Below are positions 1 through 10,739 of a DNA stretch of 64,000 nucleotides, piece after piece. A program made the translations under genes and the position numbers. Position 1 is the stretch's first letter. Every line of letters starts with the position of its first letter. The notes under the pieces were generated by a model, which saw only the letters and a list, made by a program, of their open reading frames with translations, did no database searches and had not been told where the DNA came from. This DNA is from Siphonodentalium dalli. Its lineage: Eukaryota; Mollusca; Scaphopoda; Gadilida; Siphonodentaliidae. The stretch covers positions 93,431,345 through 93,495,344 of the forward strand of contig CP136061.1 of the NCBI GenBank assembly GCA_032622095.1, written 5' to 3'.

Positions 1-472
1 GGCTGAGGTAATTCCTAGAATTCTTCCACAAATCTAGGTCATTAAGGTGAATCATAGGCTTGAATAAACCAGGATGGTATGTGGAGTTCTCCAATTCAAG
101 TCTATTGTGTGAAAGATAAAGGGACTTTAGGTTTGATAATCCGTAGAATGTTCCAGCTTCCATGCCATATATGTAATTTCTCCTCAAACTCAACTCTCGT
201 AACAATCTGAGCTCGCAGAAGGAATTATTATATAGATACTTAATTTTGTTCAAACTCAGATCCAGTTTGAGAGTGTTATTTGGTATATGTTTCGGGACGC
301 TGTAGAAGTTTTTGTGGACGCAGTCAACATTTAAGCCACGTATCCCGTATTTCGTCTCTTGGGTGACAATGCAGTTTAAAAAGTGTATACGTTGAACAGC
401 ATTTACCCACGCAGAGTCCGTTGAAGTTAGGATGAATGCGAGCGCACACAAAGATGATAGCATCGTCATCAT
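1..472 (-). CDS. Toll-like-receptor-type LRR protein, N-terminal exon (partial)
   Basis: Minus-strand frame open from an ATG at 472 to the window edge, 157 codons without a stop, so the gene continues to the left of base 1. The first 20 or so residues form a hydrophobic signal peptide (core LSSLCALAFILTS). A cysteine pair (C34, C51) looks like an LRR N-terminal cap, and leucine-rich repeats follow (LKLDLSLNKIKYL, LRELSLRRNYI, LKSLYLSHNRLE). This order is that of the ectodomain of Toll-like receptors, membrane receptors for microbial patterns or cytokine ligands. The TIR domain that would prove a Toll-like receptor is off-window, so a TIR-less LRR receptor is also possible. The first of two in-frame ATGs close together was chosen (another at codon 2). 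The gene lies downstream of a second receptor fragment on the same strand, which suggests a tandem receptor family. Sequence is seen; function comes from family knowledge. Confidence 0.75.
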   Translation of the reverse strand, partial: MMTMLSSLCALAFILTSTDSAWVNAVQRIHFLNCIVTQETKYGIRGLNVDCVHKNFYSVPKHIPNNTLKLDLSLNKIKYLYNNSFCELRLLRELSLRRNYIYGMEAGTFYGLSNLKSLYLSHNRLELENSTYHPGLFKPMIHLNDLDLWKNSRNYLS

Positions 473-626
473 CGCTGAAAGAAAGTTTAATTCTATATAA
501 TTATAGTGGAGCAGCATAGACCAGAAAAAAACATCGGGTCAATCAAGGCGTCGACCACAAATACATATGATAAATTGTGTATCAAATGTATTGAAATGTT
601 ATGCAAAATATGACAAATGCGTTAAC

Positions 627-1775
627 CAGAAACGAAAATCTGCGTCATTTGAATTTTTTGGGGGGAAAAACCCCAGTTTTCGTAATTAAAATCAGTGAAA
701 AGTGGAAATTATTGTCTTGATAACATATACACATATTTGTGGTTGGAAACTCACATATAGTCATTCATTTCCACATACTGTTTAAGTGTTTTGTGAGGCA
801 ATTCAATGTTATGTGATTTTGTGAGGCAATTCAATGTTATTTGATTCAAGTTGGGTTAGAAATCCCATTTTTTGTTGTTGAAAAATTAGAGAAATCTGGA
901 ATCCATCAGAAATTCACATTCCCCACATTTGTGTAAACATTTATATATAATACGCCTTGTTGGTCGGCGAGATTATTCGACTCACTAAATAAGCCTATTT
1001 TGCTCTCTGATGCTCCATTAATATAGTCACCGAACCCATGCAAGCGATTATTCAGAAAGGTTCGGGTAAAACCATGTGTATTTTCGAAGTGTACATGTAA
1101 TGTATTAGCTAATCAAGCCCATCTGTCTCATTTCTTGCAATTTTCAAGCCCCAACTTGTTGCTCATTATACATTACCAGTGACCCAGATAGCCCAACATG
1201 TAAGCTGCATAACATATTAAGACCCTTATTACCCGTCCCAGTGATGGCGAAACTGTTTTGGTTATCGACAAAAGCAGTTTTTGTATATGTGTATATGGAC
1301 CATTGGTCGACCTTTGAGTCCATGCATTGATTGCAGCTATTATCCGATCAAAAAATCAACTAATAATGAAGAAAGTTTTGCCGATTTGTGCACCATATCC
1401 TAATAGGTTAATATTGGAATTAAATATTTACATAGGTTCATATTGTACTTATTGATTCTGACATACGCCCATAATTGACTTATACTCGTTATCCCGTTCT
1501 ATTGCGCGGGCCACGGTGAAAACACATTATAAAGAGCATACATCTGGCAAGTCGATTTAGGTTCATATGTAGCGTAATTCGAATTCACATAATGCCGATA
1601 TGTGCTTATTTGTCTTTTTGAAATAAGTTCAGTAAGGCTGGCAGTGTATATAATTAATATATGATGTGAAAACTGCTAACTCTTTGACAGCTAGAGGTGG
1701 CCAATAACGCCGCGATGTGGCTGTTCTTGCCACAGAGGCATACACTGCAAATATTGTTGACTAAATTTTACTCAA
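627..1775. repeat. 1.1-kb direct repeat, copy A
   Basis: Matches 2,810-3,876 in the same orientation. I saw no substitutions by eye; the only difference is 82 bases (after GCGAGATTATT near 980) that copy B lacks. The unit starts at CAGAAACGAAAATC and ends at TTTACTCAA. Its last 33 bases (1,743-1,775) are the start of a transposon terminus that is complete next to copy B. It is AT-rich and encodes nothing recognisable. It lies about 155 bases upstream of the start codon at 472, so it may include promoter DNA of that gene. Its AT-rich text resembles the tandem repeat at 27.9-28.7 kb on the other strand. Confidence 0.9.
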
Positions 1776-2831
1776 GTATGCATGGCGACTAAATGTTCCA
1801 ACTGAGTTAACACTTCCTGTGTATTTTGTTTTGGACAAGTAATACAAATAGCGGAGTTTCCATTGATAACGCAAAATTGTTGCCCCAACAACGGCGGCTG
1901 AAGCAAGAATAATTCCAAGAGAACCAACAAGTGTGAATGCCCAATAAGACTGACATTGAAGTTGAAGACGTTTGACAATCCAGTCTAAGTCGGAGAACTG
2001 ACATAACCCAGAGTCATTTAGATCGCACCGACACTTATACCGGTTCATGTTTGCGAAGTTGATAGGTTCCTTCTGGACCCATTGCAGGAATTCAATATTA
2101 TCACAAGAACAATCGAGTGTGTTCTTATAAAGATTAAGTGTAAAGTGTTTTCCACGAGCTTCGAACTCTTGTCGTGCCTCTGGGCTGATGGTCGTTATGT
2201 AGTTTTTGCTCAAATCGAGAAGTTGTAAACCCGCCATATGGCTAACTGTTGGTTCCCACGACGTGAGTCTATTGTGTGATAGCAATAGAAGCCTCATTCT
2301 CTTCTGGTGGATAAATGTATCGTAATCAAGCTTTTCTAACACATTGGACGCCAGTGTAAGCGTTTCAAGGGAAGACATTCGTCTAAAAATTCGAGCACCA
2401 AAGCCGCTCCTACTAAGTCCAAGAAGATTGTTTTGTAAAATCAGTGTTACGATATTAACTCCCTTGTCAAAGAAATTTGGGCTTATGCGTGTTGCATAGC
2501 TTCTTGACATACGTAGATCCGTCAAATTTTGCATGAAAGGAGCAGGAGAATTCCAATACCTTATGTTCCCTCCGCTAAGTCTCAACTCGCGCGTTGCTGA
2601 ACTCAGTTTGAAGTCAAATGTGGGGGAAATCAAGTTCATTTGCGACAACCTATACGAAATTTTCTCTAAACGAGGTAAGTTGCTTAATTCCGATAAAATA
2701 CGGTTGCTTAGTAACCGGTTTCCGTCCAAACTCAACTCCTCGAGGGTGCTAGGGAAGCATTGGGCTATCGATGTTGTTTCGAATTGTTCTATCGCGTTAT
2801 TTCCAATTGCAGAAACGAAAATCTGCGTCAT
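1761..2831 (-). pseudogene. Toll-like receptor C-terminal fragment without TIR domain
   Basis: Open frame of 356 codons. Residues 9-352 read as the second half of a Toll-like receptor. LRRs cover about 25-235 (TLEELSLDGNRL, LQLLDLSKNYI). A C-terminal cysteine cap includes C241, C243, C267, C269, C277 and C293. One membrane helix lies at about 297-320, followed by a basic WKLRYLYYLSK stretch where Toll-like receptors lead into TIR. The TIR domain is absent and so is a signal peptide. The first seven residues (MTQIFVS) and the last four plus stop (LSKI) are coded by the flanking direct repeats, so the receptor DNA itself is only 1,776-2,809. It was probably cut out of a larger gene and is unlikely to make a working receptor. 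A deliberately short decoy receptor is possible but would need a signal sequence from an upstream exon. Confidence 0.75.
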
Positions 2832-3876
2832 TTGAATTTTTTGGGGGGAAAAACCCCAGTTTTCGTAATTAAAATCAGTGAAAAGTGGAAATTATTGTCT
2901 TGATAACATATACACATATTTGTGGTTGGAAACTCACATATAGTCATTCATTTCCACATACTGTTTAAGTGTTTTGTGAGGCAATTCAATGTTATGTGAT
3001 TTTGTGAGGCAATTCAATGTTATTTGATTCAAGTTGGGTTAGAAATCCCATTTTTTGTTGTTGAAAAATTAGAGAAATCTGGAATCCATCAGAAATTCAC
3101 ATTCCCCACATTTGTGTAAACATTTATATATAATACGCCTTGTTGGTCGGCGAGATTATTGTTCGGGTAAAACCATGTGTATTTTCGAAGTGTACATGTA
3201 ATGTATTAGCTAATCAAGCCCATCTGTCTCATTTCTTGCAATTTTCAAGCCCCAACTTGTTGCTCATTATACATTACCAGTGACCCAGATAGCCCAACAT
3301 GTAAGCTGCATAACATATTAAGACCCTTATTACCCGTCCCAGTGATGGCGAAACTGTTTTGGTTATCGACAAAAGCAGTTTTTGTATATGTGTATATGGA
3401 CCATTGGTCGACCTTTGAGTCCATGCATTGATTGCAGCTATTATCCGATCAAAAAATCAACTAATAATGAAGAAAGTTTTGCCGATTTGTGCACCATATC
3501 CTAATAGGTTAATATTGGAATTAAATATTTACATAGGTTCATATTGTACTTATTGATTCTGACATACGCCCATAATTGACTTATACTCGTTATCCCGTTC
3601 TATTGCGCGGGCCACGGTGAAAACACATTATAAAGAGCATACATCTGGCAAGTCGATTTAGGTTCATATGTAGCGTAATTCGAATTCACATAATGCCGAT
3701 ATGTGCTTATTTGTCTTTTTGAAATAAGTTCAGTAAGGCTGGCAGTGTATATAATTAATATATGATGTGAAAACTGCTAACTCTTTGACAGCTAGAGGTG
3801 GCCAATAACGCCGCGATGTGGCTGTTCTTGCCACAGAGGCATACACTGCAAATATTGTTGACTAAATTTTACTCAA
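2810..3876. repeat. 1.1-kb direct repeat, copy B (82-bp deletion)
   Basis: Second copy of the unit at 627-1,775, 82 bases shorter. GATTATT occurs at both ends of the missing stretch in copy A, as expected for a deletion between short repeats. Together the copies bracket the receptor fragment 1,776-2,809. Confidence 0.9.
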
Positions 3877-4321
3877 CAATGACTCAATGCGTGTGTAGTT
3901 ATATCTCAAAGCAACGTTGACAAATGTTTTGAGTAAATTTAGCTCTAATCAACGAGTTGAGTAAACTTTCTACTCAACTTTGAAAGTGAAATCGGACATT
4001 AATCGATTGATTGTACACAATTGTGTAACTCATGATTAACTTTGACTGAAAAATGTAGCTAACGTTGAGCAATCATCAGTCATCAGCGTTCTTAATCAGG
4101 AAAAGGTGCATGATGTGAGTTGGCCGGTGAATGAAATTCCCGATCAGTATCCGATAATGGACTGCTGCAAGATTTTAAATTATTCTGTGATATAAACGGA
4201 TTCATTTTATTCATCTCAGTATTTCCAGTCCAAGAAATTAGAACCTCATCTTCGAAATGTTATTCTTTAATGACGTTCTGATAAACATATCGGTCATCTC
4301 CATTGGACCAATATTGTTGTT

Positions 4322-5079
4322 TACAGATATGGCGATTTCATTGTATTTTACTTGTATCGAATATACGTGACATTTATTCTTAAATTCGCATTTTCTGTAT
4401 TCTTCTCGTTTAATTGGGTTTAATCCCAATTGTATTCACCTACATATGGCTGCTATTCTGGCATGGCACATCTCAATAATAATAAGTTTATTGCTAACCT
4501 CCTCAATTTAGGAGAGCATATATACAAATGACAATTATATACAAGTAACATAAATATGCATGCAAATGTAATACTAGTCACAATATTAATATAACAGTGT
4601 TTATGCCATGTCACACGCATGCGGCCAGGTCTGATATTTTCAAATTCCATGTGTTAAGGTGGTCGGTGATAATCTAATATAGAAATGCCAGTTGTCAACA
4701 ACAACAACAAAAAACAAAAAACAAAAAACTAAAAAAATTCGCATTTTCTGTATTCTTCTCGTTTAATTGGGTTTAATCCCAATTGTATTCACCTACATAT
4801 GGCTGCTATTCTGGCATGGCACATCTCAATGTGGTTTACAGACAGTGTTCGCACTGGCCCGAAAAATCGTGTGGCCAAACGTTTAGCCAAATGAAAATTC
4901 AATTAAGCATTAATTACAGATATGGCGATTTGACGTATTTTCCATGTATCGACTATACGTGACATATACGACGCGTTTATTCTTAAATTCGCATTTTCTG
5001 TTTTCTTCTCGCTTGATTCGTTTAATTCCAATTGTATCCACCTGCATCTGGCTGCTATTCTGGCATGGCAGATCTTAAT
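4322..5079. repeat. Three dispersed copies of a 90-160-bp unit
   Basis: A unit around GCATTTTCTGTATTCTTCTC ... GGCTGCTATTCTGGCATGGC occurs at 4,322-4,477, 4,737-4,830 and, more diverged, 4,916-5,079. The first two share nearly all their bases. The second starts right after an A-rich run with CAAAA words (4,697-4,736), which resembles a retroposed tail. Confidence 0.7.
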
Positions 5080-6320
5080 ATCAAGTTATTAGCATCTCGC
5101 CGCGCCGGGTGTTATATAACTCAGGTTTACTGCTCTTAGATTAATTGAATAGATATCCCGATCAGTTATCTGTTATCACCATGCTTGTATGACTTCAATG
5201 TACAATTAGCGGTCTTTTAACATGATTGGCGAGCGCAAAGACGCCGGTCACACATAAGAGAATTGAACCATCACAATTTTACCCGCGGTTTGGGAGAGTC
5301 AGTTTATAACATCTGGACCTGCGCTGTGTGAGACACACGGTTTATAACCGACCACCACGATGCAGGAATGCACTATACTATGCCAGCAGTTCATGTGAAG
5401 CGAGGGTGAACAAATGTAGAAATATTTATGCGTATAATTTTTTTTCTTTCTGTTTCCAGGGAATAACCAATGTGCAGTGCTGTCATATTTTTGGACAATG
5501 TTTAACATTTTATCGTACCAACTTTATAAATTTCCCTCTATATTCAGATAAATATCTTTTATTACACACTTAGACGTGATTTATAAGGATTTCTTGGTGA
5601 GTTAAAAGTGATAATTTCACACCTGTGAATTACGTCACCGGTGAGATCACGCGATTTTGGACAGTTCCGCTCTAAGCCGGAACTATTTTCACTTTCTGCG
5701 GCTCAAACATGGTTGAAGTTGAACGGAAACGAACTGCTAACGATGATGCATAAGCAGTTAATAAACTGGTAAAATGAAGAAGAATCTGACCTATTATCGA
5801 CTCCGACTCCGATGATTCGGACGATGTCATATATATTCCAGTCAAATGAACTATGAACAATTCCATGTGAACAATAAATGTATCCAGTTCCGAGCTGAAT
5901 TTCCACTTGTTGCTCTTCGAGAGTTTGTTTACGTCGATGATTAAAATATCGTCACTTCGAAACTTATCTTTCTACTTTTAGCACGATTTCCAAACATTTC
6001 CTGTATGAACCAACATTATTTACACACACACCATCATAATCTTCACAATATCCCGTTCCAAGTGCCATGCTTGTTCGGTCAGAATAAAAACTTAATTTTT
6101 ACAGAAAATTTCCGAAACTTTAAAAAATGAATCGCATCAAATTATGAGGTCAATCGGTATCGTTACGTCACAATTATTTAAATTATGTGTCCATGCGCGT
6201 AACTGCACGCGCAACTGTACGTTGAGGTTTAAAATGGGAGAATCAGCTGATCTGGGCTTATTTTGTCACATCTTTTTAGAATTAGCAACTTTTAGTGGTT
6301 GAAAGTGTGTAATAAACAGA
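5080..6320. other. Intergenic, no gene recognised
   Basis: Short open frames on both strands have no protein-like pattern I know. Plain AT-rich DNA with no clear repeat. Confidence 0.5.
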
Positions 6321-6321
6321 A

Positions 6322-6471
6322 TAATCAATTGGTTTCGATGATTACGTGACATAATTCACTCGGGTAGCCGGTCTTATTGGTAAAACCCTCATTCGCTCCG
6401 CTCACTCGGGTTTTACCAGACCCGGCTCCCCTCGTGAATTATGTCACGTAATCATCGAAACCAATTGATTA
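6322..6471. repeat. Foldback element, 38-bp perfect arms
   Basis: TAATCAATTGGTTTCGATGA... at 6,322-6,359 is matched by its reverse complement at 6,434-6,471. The interior also pairs: GGTAAAACCC with GGGTTTTACC, around a TTCGCTCCGC tip. The whole can form one long hairpin. No coding content. Confidence 0.85.
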
Positions 6472-6594
6472 CTCTCTATCTAATTATCTACCAAGGCTAC
6501 GTGCTATTGGGTGACATAGATTATGCCGTCTATTATGATGGATTGAGCTGATTTAAAACATGAATAGCATTGGCATATGTTAAGTTTCTCATAA

Positions 6595-6925
6595 ACGGCA
6601 CGTAGATGTGGATATAAATACATCCAGAAATGTTATTTCGAATATAATTTATACGTAAATTGCACGTATATTTGAAATTTAACGCATCCATAAATTTGTT
6701 ATATTTTGAATATAAATACACGTAAATTGCACGTCTACTTGAAATTGAACGCATCCATAAATGTGTCAGATCGAATGTAAATGCACGCAAATTACACGTA
6801 TATCAATAAATGTGTTATTTGTATATAAATGCACGTATATTTGAAATTTAACGCATCCATAAAAATGTGTTATTTCGAAAATAAAGATTACGTGTCCGTA
6901 AATCCCACGTATATGTCAAGTTTAT
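6595..6925. repeat. Minisatellite, about 70-bp unit
   Basis: Four to five diverged units with the words GCACGTATATTTGAAATT, AACGCATCCATAAA and GTGTTATTTCGAATAT. Clean spacing of 70 bases between the units at 6,661 and 6,731; later units are shortened. Confidence 0.75.
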
Positions 6926-6980
6926 GGAAAAATACGTGATCCATATATGCCGTAAATATATAAGAAATGAACGGCGGTTT

Positions 6981-7065
6981 CAATGTGGTCATGGGATTTT
7001 GACCGCGAGAAAAATTCAGCAAACTGCATGAATTTTTATCGCGGTCAAACCCCATGACCACATTG
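6981..7065. repeat. Short palindrome
   Basis: CAATGTGGTCATGGG...TTTGACCGCGA pairs with TCGCGGTCAAACCCCATGACCACATTG around an AAATTCAGC / GCATGAATTT loop. Confidence 0.8.
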
Positions 7066-7372
7066 ATATACTTAAATTCATTATCAACTAGAATTGTCTG
7101 TGTTTCCCACTATTTATTCAACTTTAAGTGACGAATGGAGTTCAGTTCGGACAGTTCGAATCATCGCTTTTTAGAAAACCAAACATTGTGAGAATCCATT
7201 GACGCAGAGCGAAAAAACGCAATTTCACAGTAAAGTATACCCACATGACGAAATGTCTTGTTTAGCTTGTAATGAATAGGAGACATGTTGATTTCAAGAA
7301 TGATAATATCTGAAACTAACAATTAAGTTTCGGTTGTGGATGATAAGAAATTGACAACACGCCGTTCTACCA

Positions 7373-7748
7373 TCTCATATATATTTTGAAGACCTCTGTC
7401 TGTATGTTTGTCTGTCTGTCATTTATACAAATCTACGATTCTCGACCGATCGGGACGAAACTTGGTACGTGTGTGTAGTTTGACCAGGCGGTGAACGTTG
7501 TCGTATTGGCGACCCCGTGCGGCGCCCGCTTCGCGCATGCGCAGACGAGATCTCGGAAACGGGTGGAGCTATCGACTTGAAATTTGCTATGTGAATGTAT
7601 CTTGCCCCGGATACGAATTTTATCGGGTCGCCGAGCCCGTGCGACGCCAGCTTCGCGCATGCGCAGACCAGATCTCGGAAACGGGTGGAGCTATCCACTT
7701 GAAATTTGGTTTTTGAATAGCCCGGACAACGTCGGGCTCATCGGCTAG
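7373..7748 (+). mobile_element. Helitron-like element 1 of array (non-autonomous)
   Basis: Starts TCTCATATATATTTTGAAGA after a host A (7,372). It has a CTGT microsatellite (7,399-7,420) and then two copies of a 122-bp unit (CGCATGCGCAGAC ... CTTCGCG), and ends with a small hairpin (CCCGGACAACGTCGGG) plus CTCATCGGCTAG. A 5' TC, a 3' hairpin followed by CTRR, and insertion between A and T are the defining ends of Helitrons. No Rep/helicase gene is present. Similar satellite-bearing short elements are known from bivalves. Overlapping open frames here are satellite shadows, not genes. Confidence 0.75.
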
Positions 7749-7776
7749 TCTCATATATATTTTGAAGACCTCTGTT

Positions 7777-7808
<32 letters not shown>

Positions 7809-8458
7809 ATTTATACAAATCTACGATTCTCGACCGATCGGGACGAAACTTGGTACGTGTGTGTAGTTTGACCAGGCGGTGAACGTTGTCGTATTGGCGA
7901 GCCCGTGCGGCGCCCGCTTCGCGCATGCGCAGACGAGATCTCGGAAACGGGTGGAGCTATCGACTTGAAATTTGCTATGTGAATGTATCTTGCCCCGGAT
8001 ACGAATTTTATCGGGTCGCCTAGCCCGTGCGACGCCAGCTTCGCGCATGCGCAGACGAGATCTCGGAAACGGGTGGAGCTATCGACTTGAAATTTGGTAT
8101 GTGAATGTATCTTGCCCCGGATACGAATTTTATCGGGTCGCCGAGCCCGTGCGACGCCAGCCTCGCGCATGCGCAGACCAGATCTCGGAAACGGGTGGAG
8201 CTATCGACTTGAAATTTGCTATGTCAATGTATCGTGAGCTATCGACTTGAAATTTGCTATGTGAATGTATCTTGCCCCGGATACGAATTTTAATGGGTCG
8301 CCGAGACCGTGCGACGCCATCTTCGCGCATGCGCAGACGAGATCTCGGAAACGGGTGGAGCTATCGACTTGAAATTTGCTATGTGAATGTATCTTGCCCC
8401 GGATACGAATTTTATCTGGTTTTTGAATAGCCCGGACAACGTCGGGCTCATCGGCTAG
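7749..8458 (+). mobile_element. Helitron-like element 2 of array
   Basis: The same element, joined to the previous one as CTAG|TCTCATAT with no base between. It has a longer CTGT run (7,773-7,808) and about 4.5 of the 122-bp units, including a local slip near 8,230 that repeats GAGCTATCGACTTGAAATTT. Confidence 0.75.
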
Positions 8459-8486
8459 TCTCATATATATTTTGAAGACCTCTGTT

Positions 8487-8518
<32 letters not shown>

Positions 8519-8846
8519 ATTAATACAAATCTACGATTCTCGACCGATCGGGACGATTCTTGGTACGTGAGTGTAGTTTGACCAGGCGGTGAACGTTGTC
8601 GTATTGGCGAACCCGTGCGGCGCCCGCTTCGCGCATGCGCAGACGAGATATCGGAAACGGGTGGAGCTATCGACTTGAAATTTGGTATGTGAATGTATCT
8701 TGCACCGGATAAGAATTTTATCGGGTCACCGAGCCCGTGCGACGCCAGCTTCGCGCATGCGCAGACCAGATCTCGGAAACGGGTGGAGCTATCGACTTGA
8801 AATTTGATTTTTGAATAGCCCGGACAACGTCGGGCTCATCGGCTAG
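8459..8846 (+). mobile_element. Helitron-like element 3 of array
   Basis: Head-to-tail copy with two 122-bp units and the same TC start and hairpin-CTAG end. Confidence 0.75.
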
Positions 8847-9356
8847 TCTCATATATATTTTTAAGACCTCTGTCTGTCTGTGTGTCTGTGTGTCTGTCTG
8901 TCTGTCCTTAATACAAATCTACGATTCTCGACCGATCGGGACAAAACTTGGTACGTGTGTGTAGTTTGACCAGGCGGTGGTCGTTGTCGTATTGGCGAGC
9001 CCGTGCGACGCCCGTGCAGCGCATGCGCAGACGAGATCTCGGAAACGGGGGGAGCTATCGACTTGAAATTTGGTATGTGAATGTATCTTGCCCCGGTTAC
9101 GAATTTTATCGGGTCGCCGAGCCCGTGCAACGCCAGCTTCGCGCATGCGCAGACCAGATCTCGGAAACGGGTGGAGCTATCGACTTGAAATTTGGTATGT
9201 GAATGTATCTTGCCCTGGATACGAATTTTATCGGGTCGCCGAGCCCGTGCGACGCCAGCTTCGCGCATGCGCAGACCAGATCTCGGAAACGGGTGGAGCT
9301 ATCGACTTGAAATTTGGTTTTTGAATAGCCCGGACAACGTCGGGCTCATCGGCTAG
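8847..9356 (+). mobile_element. Helitron-like element 4 of array
   Basis: Head-to-tail copy with three 122-bp units. Ends CGGCTAG, joined directly to a different subfamily starting TCTAATATATATTTTGGGAC. Confidence 0.75.
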
Positions 9357-9781
9357 TCTAATATATATTTTGGGACTTCTGTTTGTCTGTCTGTCTGTTA
9401 GTTATGGCCGGAAATACTGCCGGACGGATTTCGACCAAACTTCCTATCTAAGGGTAAAACACCAGATGAAGTGTCGTCGCATTGCTTTTGAGAAGCTCCG
9501 AGCTCTCATTCTCCATTCCCACTGCCGCCGTCTTGGCATTGTGGGGTTAATCGCGTGATAGTTAAAGAGCGTTCGTATCAGCATTGTCGTTGATAAAGAG
9601 CATGCGTGTGTCCAGACATGGGCGTGTTGTGTATGTGTCCAGACATGAGCGTAATGTGTGATCCTTATGTCTGTGTTCGTACTTAGGGCATACGGTGGCT
9701 CCAGGGGTCATAGGGCGAGGAGTCCAGATTGGTACTTAGGGGTTCCTAGGAATGGGGGGATTTTCATCGGGTACACACAAA

Positions 9782-9783
<2 letters not shown>

Positions 9784-9831
<48 letters not shown>

Positions 9832-9855
9832 CTATATATATATATATATATATAT
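9784..9855. repeat. TA microsatellite
   Basis: About 70 bases of TA with one GC interruption. A second TA run at 10,693-10,727 lies on the other side of the Penelope-like insertion, so the insertion probably landed in one TA tract. Confidence 0.9.
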
Positions 9856-10655
9856 GGTCCAAGATTGATATAAGACATGTCTATAGAAAATAATTCATTT
9901 AATTAAAATGTCTATAGAAACATTCGGATACATTTTCATACCATTTTTTTAATTTTAAAACAACTATTTCCCATCCTACAGAAAAGTGAAACAATGAATG
10001 CCGCAATGAAATCAGATGATATTTTACCGAGCAAACGTCAGCCAAAAAACTTGAAAAAGATTCTGACAAAAGCAAGATTCACAACTGGTGGGAAATCGAA
10101 TTTAGTGAATAAATGTAGTGACAAACGATGTGGGACATGCAATTATATCCATACAGGCGAAAACCTAAAATAAAAAAATGGTATGAAAATGTATCCGAAT
10201 GTTTCTATGGACTGTGGGACAAGAAACTTAATCTATTGTATCGTCTGCCATGGATGTTCAGAAAGTTACGTCGGAGAAACGGGCAATACACTGCGAGAAA
10301 GAACGAGAATTCACAAGCAGCAAATTAAACAACCAGAATATCGAAAAATTCCGCTCAGTGCACACTTGGATGAATGCGGGGGTAGGAACTTTTCGATCAT
10401 CCCGTTTCAAAAACGGGATTCCGACAGCAAAATACTCAGACAGCAAAGAGAAGACTTTTATATGAAACATTTCAAGTGTAAACTTAATCCACTCAGGAAA
10501 TGACGTTCTCTCTAAATTGAGTTATCTCCCTTGACGCTATGACGTCATAATCATTATTGTCGTCTATTGAAAAGTGGCAATGCCACGAAAGGCCTATAGA
10601 CATTTTAATTAAATGAATTATTTTCTATAGACATGTCTTATATCAATCTTGGACC
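9856..10655 (+). mobile_element. Penelope-like element relic with inverted partial copy
   Basis: Bounded by GGTCCAAGATTGATATAAGA at the left and its reverse complement at the right (ends 10,655). The left arm 9,856-9,960 is the reverse complement of two separate parts of the right copy fused together: 10,590-10,655 (3' end) and about 10,155-10,212 (coding). Inverted, internally deleted partner copies are a known habit of Penelope-like retroelements. Confidence 0.7.
9994..10503 (+). pseudogene. GIY-YIG endonuclease end of a Penelope-like element
   Basis: Reading from the ATG at 9,994 gives one frame to the stop at 10,501-10,503, broken by a single TAA at 10,171-10,173. Upstream of that stop is a basic segment with a cysteine motif (CSDKRCGTC). 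Downstream is a GIY-YIG nuclease fold: NLIYCIVC, then YVGETGNTLRERTRIHK, then a conserved histidine region (PLSAHLDECGG) and QREDFYMKHF near the end. In intact Penelope-like elements this domain follows the reverse transcriptase and nicks DNA for insertion. The reverse transcriptase is absent here, so this is a 5'-truncated dead copy. Confidence 0.8.
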
Positions 10656-10691
10656 ATATATATTACTGTGCACATGCTATACTAAACTGTG

Positions 10692-10739
<48 letters not shown>

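Noticed and set aside
7423-9324. Many overlapping open frames of 60-135 codons on both strands
   Set aside because: They repeat with the 122-bp satellite, which happens to be free of stops in several frames. No independent coding sign.
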